Notes under the pieces: model-generated
What the model was told of the DNA's origin: nothing
What the model saw: only the letters and a program-made list of their open reading frames with translations
The model's database searches: none
Shown: positions 1 through 10,300 of the stretch, piece after piece
Numbering within the stretch: position 1 is the stretch's first letter
Layout: the number at the start of each line of letters is the position of its first letter
NCBI RefSeq assembly: GCF_001613145.1
Contig: NZ_BDBU01000034.1
Location: forward strand, 62,001-126,000
From: Nocardia jejuensis NBRC 103114
GTDB taxonomy: Bacteria > Actinomycetota > Actinomycetes > Mycobacteriales > Mycobacteriaceae
Reading direction: 5' to 3'
Length of the DNA: 64,000 nucleotides
Made by a program: the position numbers and the translations under genes

Positions 1-59
1 AGCCTCGACAATCGAGGGCAGGTGTATGCGGATTTCCGGCGTGGAACGAGGAGGATTGC

Positions 60-1220
60 TTGGCGGAGGCATTTCACGCTCACGCCGCCGAGCGCAGACT
101 GACCGAGGCGTTGACAGCACTCGGGCCGACGGGCTGGCACCGAATGGAGGCCGTCTTCGCGATGACGGTGGCGAGCGAAGTCAGCCGGCTCGTGTATTCC
201 ATCGGCGAGCGAAGGGTCTCGATATCGCCGCCGGAGGACGTCCTGGCCCTCGTGCGTGAGCAGCGGGCGCTCGCGGCCGCCGCGAGCACGGGACCGTGGT
301 GGCGAATGTCCTTGGTGTTGAGCGCGTCCGGCGCACTCGATGTCGAACACGACTACGGCGAGGAGCCGTTTCCGCACGGGCAGTTGTTCGCGCCGGAGGC
401 CTACCGCGCGGATCTGGCCGCCTACCCGCGTGACCGACTTCCGGTGTGGCTGGCCGCCTATACCGGTCACGGCGACCGGCAGCGCCGCTCCCCGCAGCAG
501 GCGGCCCGCCAGGCACGCGCCGATCGCGCCGACCGGGTGTGGCCGGTGCTGTCGGAGTACGAATTTCCCCCCTTTCCGCTGCTGTGGGCACGCTGGGCGA
601 CCATCGCCGCGGCATTCGTCGCCGTCGGATCGGATCGTGGTCCGCGCATGTTGCCGTGGACAGCGGTATTCGAGGGCTCCGCGCTCGACGGGTCGATCCT
701 GCACGCGCTGCCCTCGGGTCGCGCGGTGCTCTCGGGCGGAGTGTGGAACGCGCCGACTCTCGACGCGGTATACAACGGCGGCGCACCGATGCCGAATTTC
801 TATGCGGGCGCACCGGATTGGGTGGCCGATCCGGTACTCGACCCGCGCGCGACCTCCGGATTGCTGTCGTTCTGCTACTGGTGGGACGCCGGGCGCTGGT
901 ATCGCGGAGCGTCGCCGTCGGCGCAGGAGTGCGAGGTGGCCGTGCCCGGTGTGTGGACAAAGGACATCGTGACCGGCGTGATCGCCGGCCTGTTCGACGA
1001 GCAGCCCCTCCCCGCCACGCTGGAGGCGATCGGCGCGCTGCTGCGGGCGGCGGAGGCCGGCACGGTGACGCGACGGGAACTAGTCGCGGTGTTCGGCTCG
1101 ACGGAGAGCGTCGATATCGATGGCGCGCTGTATCAATTCGGATTGGCCGGGCTCGTTCCGCCGACACCGGAACCGATGTCGGAGTCCGATGCCATCGCCC
1201 GAGTGCGGGACGACACCTGA
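60..1220 (+). CDS. Hypothetical protein, possible YezG-like immunity protein of the toxin operon
   Basis: A 386-residue soluble protein with no signal peptide or membrane segment. The TTG start is chosen because AGGAGGA lies four bases upstream; the frame stays open to the window edge, so an upstream start cannot be excluded. Residues about 79-131 have a tryptophan pair (W80, W81), a beta-rich stretch, the motif DYGEEPFP (98-105) and a YPR...PVWL segment. This reminds me of the YezG/DUF600-type immunity fold, where a W...G...DY pattern is typical. A second Trp/Gly-rich segment fills residues 170-300. It is the first visible gene of a four-gene operon ending in a giant polymorphic-toxin-like protein, which suits an immunity or chaperone role. 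That function is inferred from position and weak resemblance only; it could instead be an export-associated protein. Confidence 0.45.
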   Translation: MAEAFHAHAAERRLTEALTALGPTGWHRMEAVFAMTVASEVSRLVYSIGERRVSISPPEDVLALVREQRALAAAASTGPWWRMSLVLSASGALDVEHDYGEEPFPHGQLFAPEAYRADLAAYPRDRLPVWLAAYTGHGDRQRRSPQQAARQARADRADRVWPVLSEYEFPPFPLLWARWATIAAAFVAVGSDRGPRMLPWTAVFEGSALDGSILHALPSGRAVLSGGVWNAPTLDAVYNGGAPMPNFYAGAPDWVADPVLDPRATSGLLSFCYWWDAGRWYRGASPSAQECEVAVPGVWTKDIVTGVIAGLFDEQPLPATLEAIGALLRAAEAGTVTRRELVAVFGSTESVDIDGALYQFGLAGLVPPTPEPMSESDAIARVRDDT

Positions 1221-1243
1221 ACGAGAGGCAAGGAACCAGACCG

Positions 1244-1660
1244 ATGGATCGTTGGGAACAAGAAGGACTGCACTCGGCGAACTTCGGGATGCGCAACCAG
1301 GTCGACCACATCCTCGACGCGCTCGCCGAGCAGCAAGCTCGCCTCACCGAGGTCCAGCAGCGACTCGACGCGGCACGCATCACCGTGGCCTCGGCCGATG
1401 GTCTGGTCGAGGTGACTGTCGATTCCGCCGGCGTCCTCACCGACGTCACGTTCACCGCAGCGGCGTTGCGCGGCACGGCCGAACAGCTCGGCAAGTCCAC
1501 CCTCGAGACCGGTCGAGAGGCCGCCCGGCGCGCGCAGGAGCAGACCAGGGAGATCCTCGCCCCGGTCGCCGAGGCGGGCGCGGCGATGCCCGATCTGTCC
1601 GATCTGGTACCGGGTGCGCCGAGCCTGCGCGACGGGCTCGACACCGCTGGTGAGAGTTGA
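1244..1660 (+). CDS. YbaB/EbfC-family protein
   Basis: A 138-residue protein starting at ATG 1244, 23 bases after the preceding gene, with a GAGGCAAGG ribosome-binding region upstream. Residues about 12-45 form an amphipathic helix (DHILDALAEQQARLTEVQQR). A strand pair follows (VASADGLVEVTVDSAG), then TDVTFTAAALRG and a helix rich in Ala, Arg and Glu. This helix-strand-helix order is that of YbaB/EbfC proteins, small dimers originally described as nucleoid-associated DNA-binding proteins. In actinobacteria, family members often sit beside type VII secretion or WXG100 genes and may act there in ways unrelated to DNA. The acidic C-terminal tail (residues about 112-138) is a small extension. It is probably translated together with the next gene, which begins 13 bases downstream. 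Confidence 0.75.
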   Translation: MDRWEQEGLHSANFGMRNQVDHILDALAEQQARLTEVQQRLDAARITVASADGLVEVTVDSAGVLTDVTFTAAALRGTAEQLGKSTLETGREAARRAQEQTREILAPVAEAGAAMPDLSDLVPGAPSLRDGLDTAGES

Positions 1661-1673
1661 AGGACAACCCACC

Positions 1674-3452
1674 ATGGGTCAGTCGTTCGATTTCGATCCG
1701 AGCCTCGCTCAGACGCTCATCGCCGAACTCACCGCCATCGCCGAAGCCGCGCACCAAGACCTGACGGAGCTGAGGAATGCCCTCGCGCGTGAAGGCAAGC
1801 CGTGGGGTGACGATGAACCGGGACGGACGATCGGCCACACCTACGAACCCGAAGCCGAGAAAGGCTTGACGGGCTACGGGAACCTGGTCGACAATCTGCG
1901 CGGATTGAGGACGGGGCTCGCCGACGCCAACGAGGCCTTTCAGAGCCAAGATCGGGCCGGGGCTCAGCGGATCACCGCGTCCGGCAGGCCGAGCAGCGGA
2001 CCGAACCAGCCACTCACCTACTTGGCGACGCCGGCACAGCAGAGTCCTGGTCCGTTTCACTCAGCGCCTCCGCTTCACTCAGCCGGTTCGTTTCGATCAG
2101 CGCGTCCGCCAACCAATTCGGAAGCCCTATCCGGCAACGGCACGCAGAGTCCGTCGAATGCCTCCGGTCGCCCCGCCGCCGCACAGCCGGAAGTGACCCC
2201 GGGCAACCATCAGCAGAGCCCGATCGGCGATCCGCGGCCGAGGACACCCGGGCACAGCCCGTTCGGCGCCACACCGACGGCCGACAACCAGCCATGGCGC
2301 ACCGACCCCGGCGCTGTCACACCGGGCGAGCAGGACACGACGTCCCGACCCGGTGCGAACGGTACGTCCGAGGGCGTTTCCGATGCCGTGCCACCCACGG
2401 TCCCGGACAGCTCCCCCCAGACCGCACCACCGCCCACCACGCTGCCACCCGCCACACCGCTGCCTGCCACACCGCCGCCCGGGGCGGCGGCCCCCCGCCC
2501 GGGAGAGGTCGCCGCCACCGGGAAATCCACGGCCACACCATGGTCGAGGGCTTCGGCAGCACCGATGTCGCCGAACTCGCCCGCCACCCCGTGGGCCGGA
2601 GGTCGATCCGCCGCCGGCCACTCCGGCCAGATCTCTCCGCCACCGCTCTCGGGGAACAGGTCCGGCGCGGCGAAACCCGGCACGCTGGGCCGAGATGGCA
2701 AGGCGCGCAAGAAGAAACAGCAGGCCGTGCCGAAGAAGGCGGCAGCGGTCACCACCGATGCGGCGGCCTTGGCCGCCGCCCAGGACATGGCCGCTCGGCA
2801 CGGACTTCGTCTCACCGGATTCGACACCTCGGGTATCAGTGAGCACACGGTGACCGATATCGCCACGGCCCTCGACGATGTCCTCGGCAAGTATCCGTTC
2901 CTCGGCCTGGGTGGGATCGAGATCACCGACCTCGGCGACGGCCGGATATCTCGCGTCGCCCGTGACCGCGCCGATACCGACACGGCGGCCGCACACGGCG
3001 GACCGTGGATCCTGCTCGATCGCGCGCTGGTCGCGGATCGCACGCGGCTCGGCGAAACGGTATGTACCGCAGTGCAATCGGGCGAATTGGTCACGGGGTC
3101 GCGGGACCGGCCGATGTATTCGGTCATCCTCACCGATCTCGGCGTAATCCTGGAGAGATCGGCGGGAGCCACGACGAGACAGTTGGCGCAGCGCGCGTTG
3201 ATCACCGAATATCGGCGCATCAACGGCCCGTGGGACCACCGGAACACACTGGCGAGCATCGTCGGCGGTTACCGACTCTGGCGAAACCAGTTGACCGGCA
3301 ACAGCATTGCCGAGGATCGATTCCAGCCACGCGCGGCGCTGGTCGCCGCGTTCGTCGAGGTCGAGTTGTCCGCCGACACCGCGTCCGGTCCGGCGCGCGT
3401 GCTCTACCGGCTGCTGGTCGAAACCGCGCGTGGTCGGTCGTCGCCGCCGTGA
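1674..3452 (+). CDS. WXG100-like/proline-rich protein with degenerate zincin-like C-terminal domain
   Basis: A 592-residue protein. ATG 1674 is chosen because it begins a compact helical domain. Residues 1-100 are two helices joined by a turn with W44-G45 (GKPWGDDEPG), as in WXG100-like type VII secretion substrates. Residues about 110-350 are a Pro/Thr/Ser/Gly-rich, low-complexity linker. Residues about 365-592 match, by eye, the repeated peptidase-like unit of the downstream giant protein: HGLRLTGFDTSGIS, a helix ending KYPFLGLGGIEITDLGDG, then the position where active copies have HExxH. Here that position reads TDLGV, so metal binding by the canonical motif is lost. The stop codon overlaps the GTG start of the giant gene (GTGA), implying translational coupling. 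It may be a secretion partner, or an inactive decoy or inhibitor of the peptidase modules; this is inference. Confidence 0.6.
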   Translation: MGQSFDFDPSLAQTLIAELTAIAEAAHQDLTELRNALAREGKPWGDDEPGRTIGHTYEPEAEKGLTGYGNLVDNLRGLRTGLADANEAFQSQDRAGAQRITASGRPSSGPNQPLTYLATPAQQSPGPFHSAPPLHSAGSFRSARPPTNSEALSGNGTQSPSNASGRPAAAQPEVTPGNHQQSPIGDPRPRTPGHSPFGATPTADNQPWRTDPGAVTPGEQDTTSRPGANGTSEGVSDAVPPTVPDSSPQTAPPPTTLPPATPLPATPPPGAAAPRPGEVAATGKSTATPWSRASAAPMSPNSPATPWAGGRSAAGHSGQISPPPLSGNRSGAAKPGTLGRDGKARKKKQQAVPKKAAAVTTDAAALAAAQDMAARHGLRLTGFDTSGISEHTVTDIATALDDVLGKYPFLGLGGIEITDLGDGRISRVARDRADTDTAAAHGGPWILLDRALVADRTRLGETVCTAVQSGELVTGSRDRPMYSVILTDLGVILERSAGATTRQLAQRALITEYRRINGPWDHRNTLASIVGGYRLWRNQLTGNSIAEDRFQPRAALVAAFVEVELSADTASGPARVLYRLLVETARGRSSPP

Positions 3453-4350
3453 GTGTTCAGATCCCGCAATCCTTCCCGGACTGGCTGACCCGCTGGGTAA
3501 TCGGGCACTTCCCCGTCGGCAACCCCGACGACATCCGCGCCGCCGCCCAGGCCTGGGCACACTCCGGCGAACGACTGACCGCCACCACCCTGCACGATCT
3601 GCAGCGACTCACCACCCACGCCGCCCTGACCGGCCTGACCGGCAAAACCGGCGACGCCATCCGCGAACAACTCACCACCCACATCACCAACACCCGCAAC
3701 CAGGCCGAGTTCGCCCACGGCATCGCCGGGCTGCTCTACGACGCCGCCAACGGCATCGAACTCGAGCAGTACATCGTCATCGGCATCGCCGGAGTTCTGC
3801 TGGCGAACCTGCTGCTGGACACCGCCGCCCCCGCCAAGGCCCTCGCCGACCGCCTCAACGCCGACATCGCCGCGAACACCGCACGCCGCACCACCCTCAC
3901 CACGCTGATACGAACACTCACCGCGTTCACCGAACGATTCCCCCACCTCGCCCTCGCGATCCGCGCCACCATGACCGGCGCACTGTCGATGGGCGGGGTC
4001 GTCGCCGGAGCCCAATACACCCAAATCGCAGTCGGTCACGGTCAACCCGGACGCCGCACCCACATGGATTGGAAACAGGTCGGTGTCGCGACCGCCGCCG
4101 GCGCCGGGGGCGGGCTGGCCGGAGCCTACGCCACCCGGCTGCTGCTGCCGGTGCTGGCGAAGGCGGGCACGGGCCGGGTGCTGACGGTGCTGCTGGCCAG
4201 TGCTGGGGGTGGCGCCGCCGGTGGCGGTGCGGGTGCGCTGACCGCCGCCGCGCTGGGTGGCGGTCCGCTGAACCTGACGGAAATGATCCTGATGGGTGTC
4301 GGTAGCGGTGTCGTCGCCGGTGCCGGTGCGGCGGTCCGCGCCGGACGCGG
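3449..4350 (+). other. Giant protein module: CpnT/TNT-type WXG100-like N-terminal domain
   Basis: Residues 1-300. The opening PDWLTRWVIGHFPVGNPDDI followed by RAAAQAWAHSGERL resembles the WXG100-like domain of CpnT-type actinobacterial toxins, in which a tryptophan-rich start leads into L/IRAAAxAWRxAG. Amphipathic helices follow. Hydrophobic segments lie near residues 108-128 (YIVIGIAGVLLANLLLD) and 165-185, with a Gly/Ala-rich hydrophobic block at about 205-300. In the family this part is thought to direct type VII secretion and membrane interaction. Confidence 0.7.
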
Positions 4351-7300
4351 CGATGCGGGGGTGAGTGGTGAACGGCCCGGTGCGGAGGTGAGAGGTGGCG
4401 AACGGCCCGGCGTGGTGCCGGAGCCGTTGCCGCGCACGGAGCCGGCGCGTGAACAACCCGCTGCCGGTGAGAGCCGGGCTCATGACGGTCACAGCCCGCG
4501 CCCACACGAGGCGACCATCAAGGAACTCGAGCAAATCGGCGCGGACGCGCAGATCCGTGCCGATGATTTCAGTCCCGGCCCGGCGCGTGAGGAAGCCATC
4601 CGCTTCGCCAATGAGCAGCCCGGGAAACCCGCTGGGCTGGGATGGTACCGCGAGGTCGCTGTCACCGAGTTGCAGCGCATGGCCGATGCCGAAGCATTCC
4701 AGCAGCTCGGGGTCTCCACCGACGGTGCCCAGCCACCGGGCCGACCACCCGGATCCACGGGTACGCCCCCGAATTCGGCACCGGGATCGCCCTCCTCACC
4801 GGGCCACACGCCTACCTCCGTGCGGGACTCACGCGCGTGGGATGCCGTGTTCCAGCAAGCCCGCCAAGGCGCCGGCTCGGCCTCCGGTGGCGCGGCCGGC
4901 CCGGCCACCTCACCACTACGCGCAACGGGTGGACAGGCTCCCGCAGCTCAGTTTTTCACCGGCACTTCACCTTTGAAGCTGTCCGGAATCGTCGTGCATG
5001 CCGACGGCCACATCAGCAGCACCGCGGGAGGTGCACCCGCACCGGGCACGGTGATGACGATGACCATGACGGCGACGAATGGCGCCGGATCCCACACCCA
5101 TGTCGCCAGGGTCACCGATCTCGGCGGCACCGGCCCGAACACGGAAACAACGGTCTCCCCCGGCGATTCCTCCACCACGGGCGGTCCCGGACCACGAGCG
5201 ACCACCACCGGCCGCGGCCCCGGCGGTCCACCGGCCAACCCCGACGGCCCGACCCTGCTCGACCTGGGCTTTTTCGACGACGCCCCGCAGCAGGGCTTCG
5301 GCACACCCACAACCGGCACCTCCCCCGAGCCGACGTCACCTCCGACCGCACCGGATGCGAAACCGGCAGAACCGGTTTCGATTTCACCGCCGACCACCAC
5401 CGACAGCCCGGTCCCGCCGGTCACACCGTCCGGCCCCGACGCGGTCTCCGTCGGCCCACCCGGCAACTCGAACCTCACGGCCGAAACCAAGCCCTCCGGT
5501 ACCTCGTCCGGTCCGACCGTGTCCGCGAACACAGCTCCCACTGCCTCACCGACGATCACCGGCACGGCCTCGCCCGACACGAAGCCACAGACGGGCTCGA
5601 CAAGGTCGACACCACCCACGGTCACCACACCGCCGGTCACCGCCTCGGCGGCACCCCTCGCCGCACTCGCGGTCCAACCCGACGCCGCACATACGCCAGG
5701 GGCACCACCACCGTCGCCCGGGTCGGGTATCCCCACCTCGATCGCTCCGCCCACCGCCATGCCGGGCAATACCTCGCCCGCGAATACTTCTGCCACACCT
5801 ACCAATTCGCACGCACCGACATCAGGCGCTCCGGCACCGGATCCCCAGGCCCGGCAACCGGCCGCCACCGCAGCAACAACACCGCCGAGCACGACCGCGA
5901 ACAGCGTTGTCGCAGCACCCTTCTCGGCATCATCGACCGCCGCCCCCACCACGCACACACCCGTGGGAGCCGGTGCCGCCCCCTATCTCTCGACACCGAC
6001 CGGACAGAACGACGACGACAACTCGCTCCCGGAAGAGCCGGAGGAATTCCGCGTCCCAGGCGAGATCGGCACCATCGTCTCGCCGCCCATGCCCAGCTAC
6101 GTCCCCGCCCAACCCCAGGTGGACGAATTCCCCGACCACTCACCCGACGAATACGTCAAACCCTCGGGCACCGTCTACCGATTCCCCGGCATGCCCGACG
6201 CGCCCGACGGCCCACCGCCCCACGCGATCCCGGTCGTCCCACGCCCGTCGAACCCCGTTGTCCCGGAGGCCCTGCCCGAAGCTCCGCGCGTCGACCGGCC
6301 ACAGACACCCACCCCCGACCAACCGATCCCCGGCGAACCCACCCGAGACGAGGACAACGCGACGAAGGCCCCGCCCAACCCCCTACTCCCCCGTCACGCG
6401 GACACCCCGACGCCGCACCTGCCCGCACAACCCGCCGAGGCACCCACCGAATACGCCCAACCGACCCACTACGCCACCGAACCCGACCCATCGACCCCCG
6501 GAGCACCCCAAGATCCCACCGCGGGAACACAATTCCACCCCGACAGCACCAACTACCTTCCCGACCTCGGCATCAACGCCACTCGGGGCGGAGTCCCCTC
6601 CACTCGACTGGCCGGGTCACCCGCCACACCCGCGGTCGCACGACGTCCGGTCCCGATGATGGGTCGAACCTCGCCCGAGGACCCCAAAAAGCGCCGCAAG
6701 CCCACACCCATCGAACCCGCGGCTGCGCCGAACCTCCCGGAACCAATTCCGGGAGACAGCTCGCAAGCCCCCGCCGACTCACCCGGCAGCGAGGGCACCC
6801 GGCAGGGACAGAACGAAAAGCGCGGTGTTCGTGGGCAAGGGAGGGGGTCCGGCGCACCGGGCGACGAAGGACAGCGTGCACCGGCACCGGCACCGGCACC
6901 GAGCGAATCCGATCACGCCCGTTCCGATCTCGCCATGGCAATGGGCATCGCGCCGGAATTCGTCACCCTGCCGGGCTCGGTGAAGCAGGTAATCGATCAG
7001 TTGCAGGTCGAATTGCGGTTCCTCGACGAGGAAGACCTCGACCGTGTTCGCACCGACGAACTTCCCGCGTGGCTCGGCCGCGCGCTACAGCGCGAATACC
7101 GAGCCCAGCGTGCGATCAGCGAGGAGTCCACCCCTGAGGAGGTGGCGCAAATACAAAGCGCCGCGCTCCAACTGGAGAGCGAACTGCCGAGGCTTCTCGG
7201 TATGACCGAACCGCCTTCCGGTTGGCGGCCTGCGACCAGCGACGACCCTGTGCGTGAACTGCGGCAACTGGCCATGCGCCACAACGCGCCGCGCGCGATC

Positions 7301-10300
7301 GTGGATCTCGTCGACGCCGCGGCGCGTTTCCTCGGTGCGGCACCGCTGGTGCGTCCCACGCCGAGAACGGAAAGCCCATCCGTGGCCCGCGCCCGCGCGG
7401 CCATCCGCGAAACGGTCACCGACACGGACACTGTCGCGGCAGCGTACGCGACGCTCGACGCACTGATACGGACCGCGGACGGTCCCGTCGTTGTCCGAGT
7501 GCGGCCGGAAGGGGCACTATCCCTCCGTATCGAGGTGGTCGACCACAGCCGGGCCCTGCCGGTTCGCGACGAGGTGGACGAGAACACCGGCGAGGTCGTG
7601 CCCACCGAGCCGAGCCGAGTCACCGAACTCTTGGACAAGTCCGGGCGGTGGGGTTTCCACCTGGACGACAATGGTTCGCGCACACGGTGGTTCACGGCCG
7701 GACCTGCCGATTCGGCACCCGAGCCACCCATACCCGCCCTGCGGATAGCCTTCGCTCTCGGCGAGGTCGAATCCGGTGGTTCGCGAGCACGCCGCGAGGT
7801 CCGTAGGTTCCTGGCCCAGCACACCAGACTCGCCCAACCCACGATCGATGCCGCGGTCCTGGCCGCGTCGGAATTACTCGGCAACGCCGCTCTCTACGCG
7901 CGCGAAGGTGGCGCGGAACTCACCGTCGACGCGAACGATTCCCGCGTCCGAATCGCTGTCGCGGACACCTCGCTCGGCTTGCCGAAATGGCGCACCGAAA
8001 GCAACGTCGACGCAGCCGACGAGGCAGCGCCATCACCCACGGTGAACGAGGACGACATAGCCGCGTTCCTGGACGCATTCGATACCGATCTGCCGGAACC
8101 CGAGAACGCAGACCCGAACGCGCTCGGCAATCGTGCGGAGGGCGAACACGGTCGCGGCGCACGGATCGTGACAGACGCCGCCGCGGCAGTCGGCACTATC
8201 GTGACCGGGGGCGGCAAGTCGGTCTGGGTCGAATACCGCACTCCCCCGAGGAGTTATCCCGCAACCCCGGCCGACGTGTTCGATCGGCCTCGCGGCCGCG
8301 CGCACAGCGCCGACGACGCAGTCGCGAACCTGCCGTGGACAGGACGCGGGCGGATCGTCGAGGGACCGCTGGTGTTCCACGGACCGCCGGGGGACACTCC
8401 CGGCGTCGGGCGGTCCGCACCCCCGGCGCCACCACACACGGCCGACACCGCCCTTGCCTCCGCACAACGCGACGAGTTCACGGCGCTCGCCGAACTACGC
8501 CGTCAGCACGGACAGTTCGTGTTCGACGAGGTGACATCCCAGCTCGAGAACAATGCCGCACCGAGCGACCGACCGACACCGCCGCTCGCCGAGTTGCTGG
8601 TGCGCGTGGTCTTCGACTACGCCGAGGCCAGCCGATGGGCCGTGCCGGACGGTACCGAACCCAGATCGTGGCTGACACGCGTCACCGAGATGGTGCTGGA
8701 CCAATGGCGCGGTCGCACTCCCACCGAGCGCAGACTCATGGGCCGGATCGCAGCCGCGATTCAACGCGGAGGCGCTTCCGGCCCAAGGGAACTGGGCGCA
8801 TTGAGCATTTTCCTGGGTGCGGTGCGCGGGCAGTCGGTCAGTACTGAACCCGCCGATCTCTCGTACACCGTCGAGTCACCCGGTGTACGAACCGCCAGGC
8901 GATCACTCGTGGTCGGCGTGGCGGCGCAACTGCTCGAGGTCGAGAACACCGCGCGAGGCGAGACGGCGGCCCCCGGGCTACACGCGCTTCCCATCGAAAA
9001 GGTCGTCGAATTCATTCACCTCGCCGAGTGCGCGCTGGCGCCACTGCTGGCGGTCGAGAACGGGAGCGATCTGCACAGCGATGCCTTCCTCGAATCCGCC
9101 GGGAGCACCATGCACAATCGCTGGTTGCAACGCGAATGGCGTGCTGCGGAGCCAGAACTCAGAGTGCCGTACGACGACCCCGGCTTTCCCGAAGAGCAGC
9201 GCGCGCGTTACCGCGACCTGCTCCGTGCCGCCATAGCCGTCGTCGTAGCGGATCGTTCTATCGACACCTCCGTCACCGATCCGTTCGAGCACTGCACGAC
9301 CACCGATCAGATCGCTGCGGAATTGCGACGCAGACACCACCTGGCCGTGGTCGGATTCGACCTGCCCGGACTGTCGGTCGATATCGCACGCGAGTTGGCG
9401 AGCACCATTCACCAGTTGTTGACGAAATATCCGCAGATCCAACTGCTACAGATCGACGTCGGGGCGATACCGACACCCAGCGAACTAGCTACGAGCGCGC
9501 ATTTCGCCGGGGATGAGTTCACCTATCCGCTAACTCGCTCGATCACGCTGAGCAACGAAGCCGCCCACCACCCCGAAGAATTTCGTTCGGCCTGGGCAGC
9601 CATGGTGGCGGCGGGTTCGGCCGTCGGCCCGGCCGATCGGCCGGCCATGGGATTGATGCTGCGGGAGTTCGGCTCGGCCGTAGCCAATGGCGCCGGGCGA
9701 AGTATCACGCTTCCGTTGGCCGAATGCTATGAGACCACCGAGAACTGGCGACCCTCCGGACTGGTCGAATGGCAGCTGGCGCAGTTCCGTAGCTATGGCG
9801 CCGAAGGACAGCGGTTGGATTCCGGCAAGGCCGCTGCCGGCGGGTTCGCAGCGACCGAGTTCGATGCGTCGAATGCGACCCTCGGCGAGGGACTCGTCCA
9901 CGAGCTGCTGACGACCAGCCTCGAGGAGACCGCGGAGGAGTACGAAGAATTCCAGCGATTGGCCTCCGAGTATCTATCGGTGTCGCCCGCCGAACAACAG
10001 ACCAAGCTGGAATTGATTGCGGCGGCCGAAGAGTGGCTCGACGAGCGAGTGCCCGCGGATCGGGAGGGCGAACCCCGTCCGTGGTTCGTCGGCTCGGAAA
10101 ACCCCGGCATCAGCCTGAGCACGGTCCGCGAGATCATCGATGCCGTTCGCTACATGGTCGCCAGGTTCCCGGTGATCGGTCGGCAGCAAATTCGCTTCGT
10201 GCCACTGGCGAGGAACACCCATGCGACCTGGTCCATGCAGAACAGTGACGGCAAGACCGGCATTTCCATCAATGAGCTGCGAGCCACCACTCCTGGCACG

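Noticed and set aside
3005..3448. N-terminal 148-codon extension of the giant protein
   Set aside because: It overlaps the upstream gene out of frame; the GTG at 3449 with stop overlap and domain start fits better.
4642..7137. 831-residue frame inside the giant gene's linker
   Set aside because: Arg/His-rich shadow caused by the Pro/Thr-rich codons of the true frame; no start signal.
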